Source: Thalassotalea piscium
GTDB lineage: Bacteria; Pseudomonadota; Gammaproteobacteria; Enterobacterales; Alteromonadaceae
Direction: 5' to 3'
NCBI RefSeq assembly: GCF_030295935.1
Contig: NZ_AP027362.1
Span: 1,922,001 to 1,986,000 of the forward strand
DNA: 64,000 nt
Each line of letters begins with the position of its first letter. Positions within the stretch are counted from its first letter, which is position 1. Made by a program: the position numbers and the translations under genes. The notes beneath the pieces were generated by a model. The model made no database searches, was not told the DNA's origin, and saw only the letters and a program-made list of their open reading frames with translations. This document shows positions 9,399 through 18,891 of this stretch, piece by piece.

Positions 9399-11171
9399 TT
9401 GTTATCACGTTTATTTGCTTTTATGCCGGGCTTAAATACCTTATTTAACTATGAGCGTAAATGGTTTGCAGATGATGTTAAAGCCGCTCTATCAGTTGCT
9501 GCTGTTGCATTACCTGTTGCTATTGCATATGCACAACTTACTGGTGTAAATGCTGCAGTTGGTTTGTATTCTTGCATATTACCCATGATGGTTTATGCCT
9601 TGTTCGGCACATCAAAACAATTAATTGTTGGCCCCGATGCTGCTACTTGTGCAGTAATTGCCGCAGTAGTAACACCACTCGCCGCAGGCGATAGCGTTAA
9701 GCATTGGCAGTTAGTTATTACCATGACAGCGATGACAGGATTTTGGTGTATTATTGCGAGCCGATTTAAACTTGGTGTATTAGCTGACTTTTTATCAAAA
9801 CCCATTTTAATGGGATTATTAAACGGCGTAGCAATTACAATTATTGTAGGTCAATTTTCTAAAGTCTTCGGTTTTACTTTCGACGAAAAATACCTACTTG
9901 AGCGCTTGGGCGGAATACCTACTTATTTAGCGCAAGCCCATATTCCAACCATAATAATGACATTAAGTACTGTAGCAATTTACCTTGGCATGAAACGCAT
10001 TAAACCTACATGGCCAGCTTCAATGTTTGCAATTGCTTTAGGGGCAGTTTTTGTATGGCTTTTTAATTTAGAGCAGTTTGACGTTAAAACTATAGGCCTT
10101 GTTGATGGCGGGTTACCTTTATTTCAAACACCAAGTTTTGATGTAGGTATAATACGTGAACTAGTTATTCCTGCACTAAACTTAGCTATTGTTAGCTTTG
10201 TTAGCATGATGCTTACAGCACGTAGTTTTGCATCAAAAAATGGCTATGATATAGACGCAGATAAAGAATTTATGGCTTTAGGCATTGCTAATATTACTTC
10301 GGCATTATCGCAAGGTTTTGCTGTTAGTGGCGCTGACTCTCGCACCGCAGTTAATGATTCAAACGGGGGTAAAACACAGTTAGTATCGATAATTGCAGCT
10401 AGTATTATTGCCGTTATTGCTATTTTCTTAACAGATCCACTTGAATTTATACCAAGTGCCGCATTAGGTGTAGTATTAATTATCGCATCAATTCATCTTT
10501 TAGATTTAAAAGCGGTATGGAAATTAAGATTACGCGACCGACAAGCATTTTATTTAACCTTAACCACTTTGCTGGCTGTATTATTTATTGGTGTTATTCC
10601 TGGTATTACACTTGCGGTATTGCTTGGGTTATTTCAGTTTATTAGAACAGTTATGCGGCCTACAGACCACATACTGGGTGTAGACATAAATGGTGTAGTG
10701 AGAACATTAGATTCAAGTGATAAAGCTAAGTCGGTAGATTCTATCTTTATTTATCGATTCAACTCCCCGTTAACTTACTTTAACTCTAGCTACTTTAAAC
10801 GTAGATTACTTGAACAGTATGCTAGGCAAAAAGATGATATTCAATGTGTAATTATTGATGCCGTGCCTTGTTTTACCCATTTAGATTTAAGTGTTATGGC
10901 GATGTTGTCTGACTTAAATACTATTTTTAGAAAGCGTGGTGTACGGCTAGAAATAGCAGGAAGAAAACGTCAGCTATTAGCTTGGTTTGAAATAACAGAC
11001 ATAAAGTCTGGCACTGAAGGGATTTATGTACATTCTGACTTATATTTGGCGCTACGCATTAATCAAAGAAAAATAGCCGAGCAACAACATAGTGAGGAAG
11101 AAAGTGAGGAAGAAAGTGAGGAAGAAAGTGAGGAAGAAAGTACTCACAATAATGCAATAACGGCAGAATAA
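9399..11171 (+). CDS. SulP-family inorganic anion permease with STAS domain
   Basis: 590 residues. Starts at TTG (9399) with a TAAGGAAAG ribosome-binding site 4-11 nt upstream. Residues ~20-420 contain about a dozen hydrophobic helices with the SulP signatures GLYSCILPMMVYALFGTSKQ and VGPDAATCAVIAAVV. Residues ~430-560 form a cytoplasmic STAS domain (VIIDAVPCFTHLDLSVMAML). Family members transport sulfate, bicarbonate or dicarboxylates; the substrate cannot be told here. The C terminus ends in an acidic EEESEEES repeat encoded by a 12-bp tandem repeat. It is followed by the mechanosensitive channel gene. Confidence 0.9.
   Translation: MLSRLFAFMPGLNTLFNYERKWFADDVKAALSVAAVALPVAIAYAQLTGVNAAVGLYSCILPMMVYALFGTSKQLIVGPDAATCAVIAAVVTPLAAGDSVKHWQLVITMTAMTGFWCIIASRFKLGVLADFLSKPILMGLLNGVAITIIVGQFSKVFGFTFDEKYLLERLGGIPTYLAQAHIPTIIMTLSTVAIYLGMKRIKPTWPASMFAIALGAVFVWLFNLEQFDVKTIGLVDGGLPLFQTPSFDVGIIRELVIPALNLAIVSFVSMMLTARSFASKNGYDIDADKEFMALGIANITSALSQGFAVSGADSRTAVNDSNGGKTQLVSIIAASIIAVIAIFLTDPLEFIPSAALGVVLIIASIHLLDLKAVWKLRLRDRQAFYLTLTTLLAVLFIGVIPGITLAVLLGLFQFIRTVMRPTDHILGVDINGVVRTLDSSDKAKSVDSIFIYRFNSPLTYFNSSYFKRRLLEQYARQKDDIQCVIIDAVPCFTHLDLSVMAMLSDLNTIFRKRGVRLEIAGRKRQLLAWFEITDIKSGTEGIYVHSDLYLALRINQRKIAEQQHSEEESEEESEEESEEESTHNNAITAE
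11091..11141 (+). repeat. 12-bp in-frame tandem repeat encoding an acidic tail
   Basis: Four exact copies of AGTGAGGAAGAA plus a partial fifth near the 3' end of the SulP gene, encoding repeated S-E-E-E. Exact repetition at nucleotide level suggests recent slippage, so copy number probably varies between strains without breaking the frame. Confidence 0.9.
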
Positions 11172-11278
11172 TTATAAACACATTAATTTATAATGGGTTA
11201 GGGCATAATGACCTTTGAGGTAAAAATTTTGATATGAGATAATCGAGCTTGTTGTATACGAGTATATGTTCATAAGAG

Positions 11279-11330
11279 CGTCTGTTGATATTTCATATTT
11301 CTCAGCAAACAGCTTACGTCACAACAGACT
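11279..11330. repeat. Degenerate family 1 MITE remnant
   Basis: GCGTCTGTTGATATTTCA matches the family 1 end GGGTCTGTTGATCTTTCA at 16 of 18 positions. It is closed by CAACAGAC at 11322-11329, a perfect 8-bp inverted match to the left end. Nearly the whole interior is lost. It lies in the gap between the SulP and ybdG genes. Confidence 0.5.
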
Positions 11331-11385
11331 TATCAATTTAAGATATTTTTATTATCGTTTTATTTAATTTAAGGTAAATAGTGTA

Positions 11386-12663
11386 ATGACAGGAACAAGA
11401 GCACAAGTTAGAGAGTTTTTACTCGCATGGTTTGAGCAATATATGCCAGGTAATGTGTTTTTATGGTACGACACGCTAGTGATTTGCTGGATTGCACTGT
11501 TTGCTATTGTGTTACATTTTATTTTAAGACGAGTTGCTAATAAGTTTTTAAAAGAAAACTTTCTTGATCAATCAAACGTTAAACTTAACAACACCGCAAC
11601 AGAGTTAACCTTTCAACTTGTTAAGCGTTTATCTTATGTTCTACAGGGCGCGATAGTTATTATACAAGCAAAGCTTTGGATTGCTGAAGGCACCATTTTT
11701 CTACATTTTGTAGAAGTAGTGGTTAATCAATGCATAATTCTATTTGCCTTATTGTCACTATTTACTTTGTTGGATATTTTCCAAGCAGTTTCTGATAGAA
11801 GAGCGAAGCGTGCTCACTTTCCAATAAGAGGCTTGTTGCAAACCATTAAACTTATTGCGAGCGTGTTAACTACAATTTTAGCTGTTTCATTATTAATGGA
11901 TAAATCGCCACTTATTTTATTAAGTGGTTTAGGTGCATTATCGGCAGTAATGTTACTAGTGTTTAAAGACCCCATTTTAGGGCTAGTTGCTGGTATTCAA
12001 TTATCAGCAAACAACATGCTTGCAGTAGGTGATTGGCTAGAAATGCCAAGATATGGCGCTGATGGTGATGTTATTGATATTGCACTAACAACCGTAAAAG
12101 TTAGAAACTGGGATAAAACAATAACCACAATTCCTACTTATGCACTGATATCAGACTCTTTTAAAAACTGGCGGGGCATGTCTGAATCAGGTGGGCGAAG
12201 AATAAAACGTAGCATACATATAGAAATGAATACGGTTGGTTTTTTGAGTAATGAGCAAATAGCTGAATTAAAAAAGGCAGATTTATTGTCTGATTATTTA
12301 ACACAAAAACTAACTGTAATAGAGAAAGAAAATTCAACCAAAAAAGCAGATATGTCTAATATGCTAAATGGTCGACGACTGACTAATGTTGGTACATTCA
12401 GACATTATTTATTATCGCTTTTAAAGAAACATCCTCATATTCATCAAGGAATGACATTAATTGTTCGACAACTTGAACCTAACAGCGATGGCTTACCTAT
12501 TCAAATATATGCATTTACCAATACCACCAACTGGAATGAATATGAAGAAATTCAATCTGATCTATTTGATCATGTATTAGCAATATTGCCAGCATTTTCA
12601 CTTAGAGCCCATGAATCTCCAACGGGCAATGATATTCGTTTGCTTGCTAAATCGACAAATTAA
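11386..12663 (+). CDS. ybdG: YbdG-type mechanosensitive channel (MscS family)
   Basis: 425 residues, very similar to E. coli YbdG/MscM (415 aa). Shared blocks include SPLILLSGLGALSAVMLLVF, KDPILGLVAGIQLSAN, GDWLEMPRYGADGDVIDI, TTVKVRNWDKTITTIPTYAL, SDSFKNWRGMSESGGRRIKR, and the C-terminal SPTGNDIRLLA. Five hydrophobic N-terminal segments precede the MscS pore helix and beta domain. It is an inner-membrane channel that opens under membrane tension or osmotic downshock. A hairpin at 12672-12720 follows directly. Confidence 0.95.
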   Translation: MTGTRAQVREFLLAWFEQYMPGNVFLWYDTLVICWIALFAIVLHFILRRVANKFLKENFLDQSNVKLNNTATELTFQLVKRLSYVLQGAIVIIQAKLWIAEGTIFLHFVEVVVNQCIILFALLSLFTLLDIFQAVSDRRAKRAHFPIRGLLQTIKLIASVLTTILAVSLLMDKSPLILLSGLGALSAVMLLVFKDPILGLVAGIQLSANNMLAVGDWLEMPRYGADGDVIDIALTTVKVRNWDKTITTIPTYALISDSFKNWRGMSESGGRRIKRSIHIEMNTVGFLSNEQIAELKKADLLSDYLTQKLTVIEKENSTKKADMSNMLNGRRLTNVGTFRHYLLSLLKKHPHIHQGMTLIVRQLEPNSDGLPIQIYAFTNTTNWNEYEEIQSDLFDHVLAILPAFSLRAHESPTGNDIRLLAKSTN

Positions 12664-12671
12664 GAAAATGA

Positions 12672-12720
12672 GTTAACTTTTCATGTTATCAGCTAATATA
12701 AGCTAAACTGAAAAGTTAAC
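12672..12720 (+). terminator. Hairpin downstream of ybdG
   Basis: A perfect 12-bp inverted repeat, GTTAACTTTTCA and TGAAAAGTTAAC, closes a 25-nt loop eight bases after the ybdG stop. No clear U-run follows, so it may act as a weak terminator or an RNA-stabilising hairpin. Confidence 0.45.
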
Positions 12721-12810
12721 GTAATTAAATAATCCTCGCGCGTTAGATGATATAGCTAAAGAAAAAGTGCTCTTTATCTAACTTAACCCTATTTAAAAAG
12801 AAGCTTTTAT

Positions 12811-13880
12811 ATGTCGTTATTAAAATCTAGGTATGTTGCTTTTGCCACCGTTATCTTGCTGTTATTTTTCTATTTTTATATGCATTTAGCGATGCTTACA
12901 CGCCAAGTTCATCACGTGGTGTAGTGTCAGCACATGTGGTTGAGCTTTCTCCTCGTGTTTCCGGGCAAGTAATAAAGGTTCACATTGTTGATGACGCAGT
13001 AGTTGAAAAAGACACAGCATTGTTTTCAATTGATGCGTACCCTTATGAACTTGCTCTAAAGCAAGCAGAAGCAAATTTAGCTATTGCTTTGCAAAATATA
13101 AACGCTTCTAGTGCTTCTATAGTTGCTGCGCAATCAGCTGTTACTCAAGCCCGTGTTTTTAGAGATAATGCTAGAGCAGAGTTACAACGAATTGAAAGAT
13201 TAGAAAGTAGGGGGCTAGTTTCACAAGTTCAGGCAGACAACGCACGTTTATCTATAGCGGATGCAGAAGCACGGTTAAATACCGTAAAAGCAAACTTACA
13301 AAGTGCTCAAGCTTCACTAGGCCCAATAGGTAAAGATAACCCAGCCATAGCAGCAGCTTCAGCAGGTCTTGCAAAAGCACAATATGACTTAGCTTCGACA
13401 ACCGTAAGAGCGCCACATAAAGGGGTAATAACCAATGTTAGGCTATCTCAAGGTCAATTTATTGGAGCCGGTAGCCCAGCAGTAACGTTTATTGATGCAA
13501 CCGCCGCTTGGATCACACTCGATTTAAGAGAGAATCAACTAAGATACGTTAATAAAGATGATCCAGTCGATGTACTTTTTGACGCTTTACCCGGAAAAAT
13601 TTTTAAAGCAAAAGTAGCGAGTATTGCATGGGGTATTAGTGCAGGCCGCTCAACACAGAATGGACTAGTTGTTAACCAACCTGAAAGTAAATGGTTTGAA
13701 CCAGCAAGGCGGATCCCTGTAAAAGTAGAGTTGATCGACGGTGTAGAAAACTGGCCTAAAACAGTAAAAGTTGGAGGAAAAGCACACGCAATTGTTCACG
13801 CAAAAGGAACAAATAACTTTTTCAGCTGGAGCGCTAAACTGCTACAAAAAATGCGATCGTGGACATCTTATTTGTATTGA
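12811..13880 (+). pseudogene. HlyD-family efflux adaptor, 5' frameshift
   Basis: Periplasmic adaptor of a two-gene efflux pair with the DUF2955 gene 10 nt downstream. The long frame from 12924 (318 aa) encodes the HlyD barrel, coiled-coil hairpin and beta-barrel: VVELSPRVSGQVIKV, APHKGVITNVRLSQGQF, then ITLDLRENQLRYV. It lacks the membrane anchor. That anchor is in another frame: ATG 12811 reads MSLLKSRYVAFATVILLLFF and stops at 12924, while the long frame continues upstream as YAFSDAYTPSSS. A single missing base in the T-runs of 12865-12877 would join them. It is either a real mutation or a homopolymer sequencing error. A GTG start at 12924 would give an unanchored protein. Confidence 0.75.
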
Positions 13881-13890
13881 GTAATAAACT

Positions 13891-14931
13891 ATGTATGTAA
13901 CACCTTCACCTAAACGAGAAGATGATCCGCTTTATGCCATTCGATTAGCATTAACAGGTATATTTGTATTTATCGCTGTAGTACTTTTAGACCCAGCACT
14001 TCCGCCTATTATTGCAGCATTGCCAATAGGGTTAATTGCAGCTCAACGTAAAGCTTTTAACCTAATTAAAGCGGTTGCCGGACCTATTGCCATGATAGTA
14101 ATGGTATTGATTATGAGCGAAATTGTTGGCTACCTTAGACCGTTACCTGTTGTTTACGTGTTGTCTGTATGGCTTATTTACTTTTTTGGTTTTTATTTAA
14201 TTCTTAAAAGTGGGGCGCAAGCAGGTATGTTAATTATTGTTACTGCTGTATTAATGTCTGTAATGGGAATGCACGGAAGTACAACGTTACTTGTAATGCG
14301 CGACGGTTTTATACAAGCATCATTAGTGGCATTAATTATTGGTCCATTAGTCTACTTCCTACTCCCGGCTAAAACCAAAGAAAAACATGTTGATGAACCC
14401 CAACCACATCAAGGAAATATTGTAGTTGGCGCATTGATAAGAGCTACAGTGTTAATTGGATTAAGCTTCTGGCTTTATGCCGTTATGGAGCCATCAGACA
14501 TGATGCTAGCAGTTATTGCCACTATGGTGATCGTTTTTCCAACACGTAACTCAATGTTTTTCGAAGCCTATCAACGGATCAGAGCTACGTTTTACGGGTC
14601 TAGCCTGGCACTAGCTATATTGATGATATTCACTATATCGCCTCATTTACCGATATTGTTAGCTTTAGTATTTCTTGGTGGTTTATGGCTTGGCACAAAA
14701 ATGCTAGATAGCAATAGACCAAGTATGGTTTATCAATACGGCTACTCAGTAGCGCTGGCATTAATAGCAGGAGCGATATCAGCACAAGATCCAGCCTACG
14801 CAACATTTACACGACTTGTATTAACAATTACCGGTGCATTAAGTGCCGCAGGCCTTGTTGCAATACTCGATTGGATATTTAACTGGGCGCCAACAATAAA
14901 CAATAACACAACGGCTTCTCCGTTAAATTAA
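13891..14931 (+). CDS. DUF2955 inner-membrane protein (efflux partner)
   Basis: 346 residues in two blocks of hydrophobic helices (~25-165 and ~185-330), with PALPPIIAALPIGLIAAQRK near the start. This is the DUF2955 family, distantly like FUSC/AaeB permeases, and is usually encoded next to an HlyD adaptor as here. The pair is thought to export aromatic or organic compounds, but no substrate is established. If the upstream adaptor is inactive, this permease may also be non-functional. A strong hairpin at 14957-14992 ends the unit. Confidence 0.8.
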   Translation: MYVTPSPKREDDPLYAIRLALTGIFVFIAVVLLDPALPPIIAALPIGLIAAQRKAFNLIKAVAGPIAMIVMVLIMSEIVGYLRPLPVVYVLSVWLIYFFGFYLILKSGAQAGMLIIVTAVLMSVMGMHGSTTLLVMRDGFIQASLVALIIGPLVYFLLPAKTKEKHVDEPQPHQGNIVVGALIRATVLIGLSFWLYAVMEPSDMMLAVIATMVIVFPTRNSMFFEAYQRIRATFYGSSLALAILMIFTISPHLPILLALVFLGGLWLGTKMLDSNRPSMVYQYGYSVALALIAGAISAQDPAYATFTRLVLTITGALSAAGLVAILDWIFNWAPTINNNTTASPLN

Positions 14932-14956
14932 CGCAGTATTTAGCCTATTATCATCA

Positions 14957-14992
14957 AATAACTTCTGTTTATATAAATTAACAGAAGTTATT
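14957..14992 (+). terminator. 13-bp perfect hairpin after DUF2955 gene
   Basis: AATAACTTCTGTT and AACAGAAGTTATT pair perfectly around a 10-nt AT loop. Probably the transcription terminator of the HlyD/DUF2955 unit. Its right arm is cut by the left boundary of the 74-bp direct repeat: the second repeat copy at 16969 carries only AGAAGTTATT, the distal part of this arm. Confidence 0.6.
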
Positions 14993-15056
14993 AATTAACC
15001 TTTCTCTTTTTACCACTTTCAGCACGTTTTTTGTTTTCACTTTGAACATAAACCGT
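14983..15056. repeat. 74-bp direct repeat, copy 1 (integrase 3'-end fragment)
   Basis: Identical over 74 bp to 16969-17042. There the sequence is the 3' end of the tyrosine-recombinase gene, including the codon of its catalytic Tyr, the stop codon and 8 bp beyond. Here only this fragment exists; the sequence after 15056 is unrelated. The two copies are 1986 bp apart and frame the chemotaxis gene. Confidence 0.92.
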
Positions 15057-15305
15057 GCTTATAATTCTATTTGTTTCAATGTTAAATCTATATTGTGCTT
15101 AAGTTCTATAGGTGCCTGATATAGTAAACTAAACTTAATTTATTTACTCTTTTAGATGGTCTTTTCTTTTAAATTCACCGCCAAAATTTGTATGTAATAT
15201 ATTGTTCTAGATCAATAAATGTAAACAAATTGTAATGCTATATTAAAAATTCACGGAAGGCAGTAAAGCACTATGGATGATTATATAACCTTCTAGGAAT
15301 AAAAC
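15057..15305. other. Promoter region of the chemotaxis gene
   Basis: AT-rich, non-coding. It contains a short imperfect direct repeat (GTGCTTATAATTCTAT at 15055 and GTGCTTAAGTTCTATA at 15091). No coding potential is visible. Confidence 0.5.
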
Positions 15306-16865
15306 ATGAATTCGACTTCAAGTAAAGAAATGCCTTTAAGTGAATCAGATATGTTACTCTCGATTACAGATTTGGAAAGCAAAATACAATATGCAAATCC
15401 CGAATTCTGTTCAATAGCCGGTTATACCCAAGCCGAATTGGAGCAACAACCACATAACCTTGTCAGACACCCAGATATGCCTAAAGCTGCATTTAAAGAT
15501 ATGTGGTCTTTTTTGCAAAAAGGTAAGCCATGGATGGGGCCGGTAAAAAACAAATGTAAAAATGGTGATTATTATTGGGTGAATGCTTATGTTACCCCAA
15601 TCAAAGATTCATCAGGTAAAAGCATAGAATACCAGTCTGTACGAACAAAACTAGACGATAATGTAAAACAACGAGCAAACACACTATATGCTAAATTAAG
15701 AAAAGGAAAGTCGCCCTCAATACTAAAACTTCAATCAGATCAAACTTTATGGTTTCAATTGGTATTAATCTTATTTACGTTTGTAAGTTTAGCATTAATG
15801 ATATATACAGCAATCCATCTGCTTGTCACAGGTCCACTCTTTATTATATCTCTTTGTACCTCGTTGATTTTTAGTAATTGGAGGCGAAAATATAAAAGTG
15901 TTTTAAATGCAGCAGATGATACGTTTGATAACCCCCTAATGAGTTATTTATATTCAGGCACAAATGATGCGATTGGGAAAGTTCACCTTGCTTTAGCTAT
16001 GAGAAAAGCTGAGGTAAATGCTGTTGTTGGTAGAGTATCTGATGTATCAATTAACGTTAGAGCCAACGGAGCAATTACGGCAGCACAAAGTGAGTTAGTA
16101 TCCGATAAACTAAGTGAACAAAAAAATGAATCAGCACAGATCGCGACAGCAATCCACGAAATGTCTGCTACTATTTTAGACTTAGCCAAAACAATTAATG
16201 AAACAGCTGAAGCAGCTGAACAAAGTAACGAAATAACCAAGTTAGGGCAAAGTACTATTGTTACCTGTGTTGATGCTATTAATGAGTTATCGGTACAACT
16301 TTCTGAAGTTGATACCATGATCACCAAGCTCTCTCAAGGAACTAAAACAATAAATACTGTTTTATCAGAAATAAGCAGTATCGCTGATCAAACAAATTTA
16401 CTGGCATTAAATGCAGCCATTGAGGCAGCAAGAGCAGGAGAACAAGGAAGAGGGTTTGCTGTCGTTGCTGAAGAGGTGAGAGCTTTAGCAATGAGAACAC
16501 AGCAATCAACCGAGGAAATTAGAAACTTACTTACCCTTTTACAATCAGATTCTGATAATACTGTAGAAGCTATGAATAGGGGCAATACATTGTCAGCTAG
16601 CTGTGTTTCGTTAACAAATGAAGCAGGTGAAGCTCTTTATAATATTCATAGAGCAGTTTCTTCGATATCTGATGCAACAGCTCAAATAGCAACTGCAATT
16701 GAAGAACAATCGGTTGTTTCAGAACAAATGAGCCAAAATATAGTACGAATAAATGATATATCTGTTACTTGTGAAGAAAGCGGAAAAGAGTCAAGCGCAT
16801 TAACTTCTGAACTACTCAACAAGCTATCAAGCCAAGAGGCATTAATAAAACAATTCAAACGCTAG
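15306..16865 (+). CDS. PAS-domain methyl-accepting chemotaxis protein (Aer-like)
   Basis: 519 residues. Residues ~10-120 form a PAS domain ([53 protein letters not shown]), as in the aerotaxis receptor Aer. A hydrophobic hairpin at ~148-192 anchors it, and residues ~230-519 are the cytoplasmic signalling domain. The kinase-control tip is visible: [40 protein letters not shown]. It probably senses redox or oxygen through a PAS cofactor and feeds CheA/CheW. No che genes are nearby. The gene lies inside a 74-bp direct-repeat pair and converges on the integrase gene, so it looks like an inserted cargo gene. Confidence 0.92.
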   Translation: MNSTSSKEMPLSESDMLLSITDLESKIQYANPEFCSIAGYTQAELEQQPHNLVRHPDMPKAAFKDMWSFLQKGKPWMGPVKNKCKNGDYYWVNAYVTPIKDSSGKSIEYQSVRTKLDDNVKQRANTLYAKLRKGKSPSILKLQSDQTLWFQLVLILFTFVSLALMIYTAIHLLVTGPLFIISLCTSLIFSNWRRKYKSVLNAADDTFDNPLMSYLYSGTNDAIGKVHLALAMRKAEVNAVVGRVSDVSINVRANGAITAAQSELVSDKLSEQKNESAQIATAIHEMSATILDLAKTINETAEAAEQSNEITKLGQSTIVTCVDAINELSVQLSEVDTMITKLSQGTKTINTVLSEISSIADQTNLLALNAAIEAARAGEQGRGFAVVAEEVRALAMRTQQSTEEIRNLLTLLQSDSDNTVEAMNRGNTLSASCVSLTNEAGEALYNIHRAVSSISDATAQIATAIEEQSVVSEQMSQNIVRINDISVTCEESGKESSALTSELLNKLSSQEALIKQFKR

Positions 16866-16968
16866 GTTTAATTCAGGATAACCTAATTCGTCAATGAAGT
16901 AGCAATAATGAGTAGCTTAGATTATTCAGGGTTTAAGTTATTGAGCTTTTAATTCCAGATTTACAGAG

Positions 16969-17042
16969 AGAAGTTATTAATTAACCTTTCTCTTTTTACC
17001 ACTTTCAGCACGTTTTTTGTTTTCACTTTGAACATAAACCGT
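16969..17042. repeat. 74-bp direct repeat, copy 2 (integrase 3' end)
   Basis: Second copy of the repeat at 14983-15056. It covers 8 bp downstream of the integrase stop, the stop, and the last 21 codons (residues 393-413, with Tyr395). Confidence 0.92.
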
Positions 17043-18218
17043 ATCGGTAGTTGCCATACTGGCATGCCCTAAATCTTCAGAAATATCTTTAAGAGGGCGG
17101 CCACGCTCTATTTCCATACTCGCACCAGTGTGACGTAGCCAATGAGCTGAAGCCTCTTTAAGTTTTAATGCTTTCGCAGGGCCTTCACTCATTCGCATAT
17201 TATTATAGGCTTGATCAAAAACTTGTTGTACTAAACGACGTAAATGCCGTGACGTCATGCCACCTTGGCCACGTACCTTTTCAACTAATACTGTGTTTTC
17301 ATTACTTGATGGTAAGCCTAATAATCCGCGTGAAGCTCGATAGCGTTCTAAAAATGGTAAAAAGTCAGTAGGCACAGTAATATCACGAATTTTACGGCTT
17401 TTACCAAATATTTTAAGCCACCAGTTTTGATCGTCATCCTGCCAAAAATGTCCCATAGATGGCGACCAAGAAGAACGTTCTGACAGTTCAGAAATCCTTA
17501 AAAAAAGCGTTTTTAAACAGGCAATTATAAACAAATTACGTTCAAAAATAGCATTTTCATCAGCCATTTCAACAGCCGTATCTAGTACATATTGCCATTG
17601 AGTAGCTGTTAAGCGTTTAATCTCTTTAACTTGCGAGTCGATAATAAAGTGACGGCAATCTTTTTTAGCAATTTGAGCAGGATTACCAATACAAATATCT
17701 TCAGCCATTAAATGATTATAAAATGCAATAATAGCGGTAAACATTGATGTTAGCGTTTGCTGAGATGGTCGATATTTTTTCTTATCAATAATATAGTTAG
17801 CTTTTAAACTTTTTGGCGCTTGAATTTTAAAGGGAAACCAAAGCTCATTAGCTGCCGAGTAACCATTAGTAATATGAAAACGTTCTTGGTTTGATGTGCC
17901 AATCCAAGTAACTGGTGGCTGCCAACAAAAATCAGCGTATTCTAAAAAGTCAGATTTACGTAATTGATCAATAGGTTTTTGTTTAACAATAAACGACCAT
18001 AAAATAAAACGTTCAACGTCATTCCTAAATCGGTCATAAGTGTGTTCAGATTTATTACGACCAATATAATCGAGAAATAACTTTCCCCAACCAAACTGTT
18101 CAAGCCACCAAGGTTCATTGTTGGAGAACATCTTCGCAAGTTCAGGATAATCTTCAAGATCGAAATCACGTAGATCAAAGTACGTTGGATACAAAGGAAC
18201 TGGCTTTTTAAGCGACAT
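16977..18218 (-). CDS. Tyrosine recombinase / phage-type integrase
   Basis: 413 residues. The catalytic set is visible: R241 in LFLRISEL, a lysine in GKSRKIRDI (K273 or K276), H359-x-x-R362 in AHWLRHTG, H385 in DLGHAS, and nucleophile Y395 in TDTVYVQS. The N-terminal ~200 residues give a SAM-like DNA-binding region. It catalyses site-specific strand exchange, and its place at the edge of the defence island suggests it moved part of this region. The last 66 bp are duplicated at 14983-15056. The divergent upstream gap carries a 15-bp inverted repeat at 18381-18414, a possible binding or crossover site. The target site is not identified. Confidence 0.92.
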   Translation of the reverse strand: MSLKKPVPLYPTYFDLRDFDLEDYPELAKMFSNNEPWWLEQFGWGKLFLDYIGRNKSEHTYDRFRNDVERFILWSFIVKQKPIDQLRKSDFLEYADFCWQPPVTWIGTSNQERFHITNGYSAANELWFPFKIQAPKSLKANYIIDKKKYRPSQQTLTSMFTAIIAFYNHLMAEDICIGNPAQIAKKDCRHFIIDSQVKEIKRLTATQWQYVLDTAVEMADENAIFERNLFIIACLKTLFLRISELSERSSWSPSMGHFWQDDDQNWWLKIFGKSRKIRDITVPTDFLPFLERYRASRGLLGLPSSNENTVLVEKVRGQGGMTSRHLRRLVQQVFDQAYNNMRMSEGPAKALKLKEASAHWLRHTGASMEIERGRPLKDISEDLGHASMATTDTVYVQSENKKRAESGKKRKVN

Positions 18219-18891
18219 TAATTAAATACCTTAAAACATAATAAATAGAAAACTACACAACTCATAATCACAAAGCATGTACTTATGAAGCAAAACCTAA
18301 AATTATCACCACATATAAAACAGATTGTTTTAGTTTTAGCGAGTATTTAGGCATTAAGCGCAGTTTAATTGATTCTATATACTATGTCCAATACTGAAGA
18401 GTATCGGACATAGTGAGGTGTATTTATTGAAATAGCACTTACCTTATCTTTTGGTTAATCCCAATTAAGCACTGGATCGGATCCCGTCTTCACTGGTAAT
18501 CCATATTATTGAATTAGTTAAGTTATTTTATGTTTTAGCTTACTAACATTTTATCGTTTGCACGTTAACAACTAGATCTTCTTTTGCGTTAATTCATGCT
18601 CTACTACGTTCATGAAATTTATTTTGGTTATATTTCCTCAAAGATTTTACGTAGCATTTGACACTTATTAGGTATATTAATAATTTTAAGGGATAGCCTG
18701 TATGCAATCCATAAAATTGACTACCTCGATCGTCATTGCATTGTTCAGGTTTTGGTGAACAATTAATAAAATCACAGAAAATTAAATTTTCCGAAAGACC
18801 GCTCTAATTTCTCGTTGCTTGTATTTTAACAATAAATAATCCATATCCCCCCTTTCCCCAATAACTGAATGGGTGCCATAAAATACATTTC
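18219..18891. other. 673-bp intergenic region between integrase and leoA
   Basis: No ORF with convincing start or composition. It contains the promoter side of the integrase gene, the inverted repeat at 18381-18414, and the 3' flank of the defence operon. I see no strong U-tailed terminator after leoA. This is where a boundary of the mobile segment might be expected. Confidence 0.5.
18381..18414. promoter_or_regulatory. 15-bp inverted repeat upstream of the integrase
   Basis: ACTATGTCCAATACT, a 4-nt spacer GAAG, then AGTATCGGACATAGT; the arms pair with one mismatch. It lies about 165 bp upstream of the integrase start. The arm length and short spacer fit either a recombinase core site or a regulator operator. 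No U-run follows, so it is unlikely to be a terminator. Function is inferred. Confidence 0.45.

Noticed and set aside
12862-12882. Programmed -1 frameshift in the HlyD gene
   Set aside because: The T-runs do not form a canonical X-XXY-YYZ slippery heptamer in the right phase, so a deletion or sequencing error is more likely.
14983-15056. Island attachment site pair (attL/attR) for the whole defence region
   Set aside because: The only second copy is at the integrase 3' end. I found no copy near 35.0-35.2 kb, so it does not bound the defence genes.
16866-16968. Terminator between the chemotaxis gene and integrase
   Set aside because: Only a 6-bp TAGGTT/AACCTA dyad without a U-run, too weak to call.
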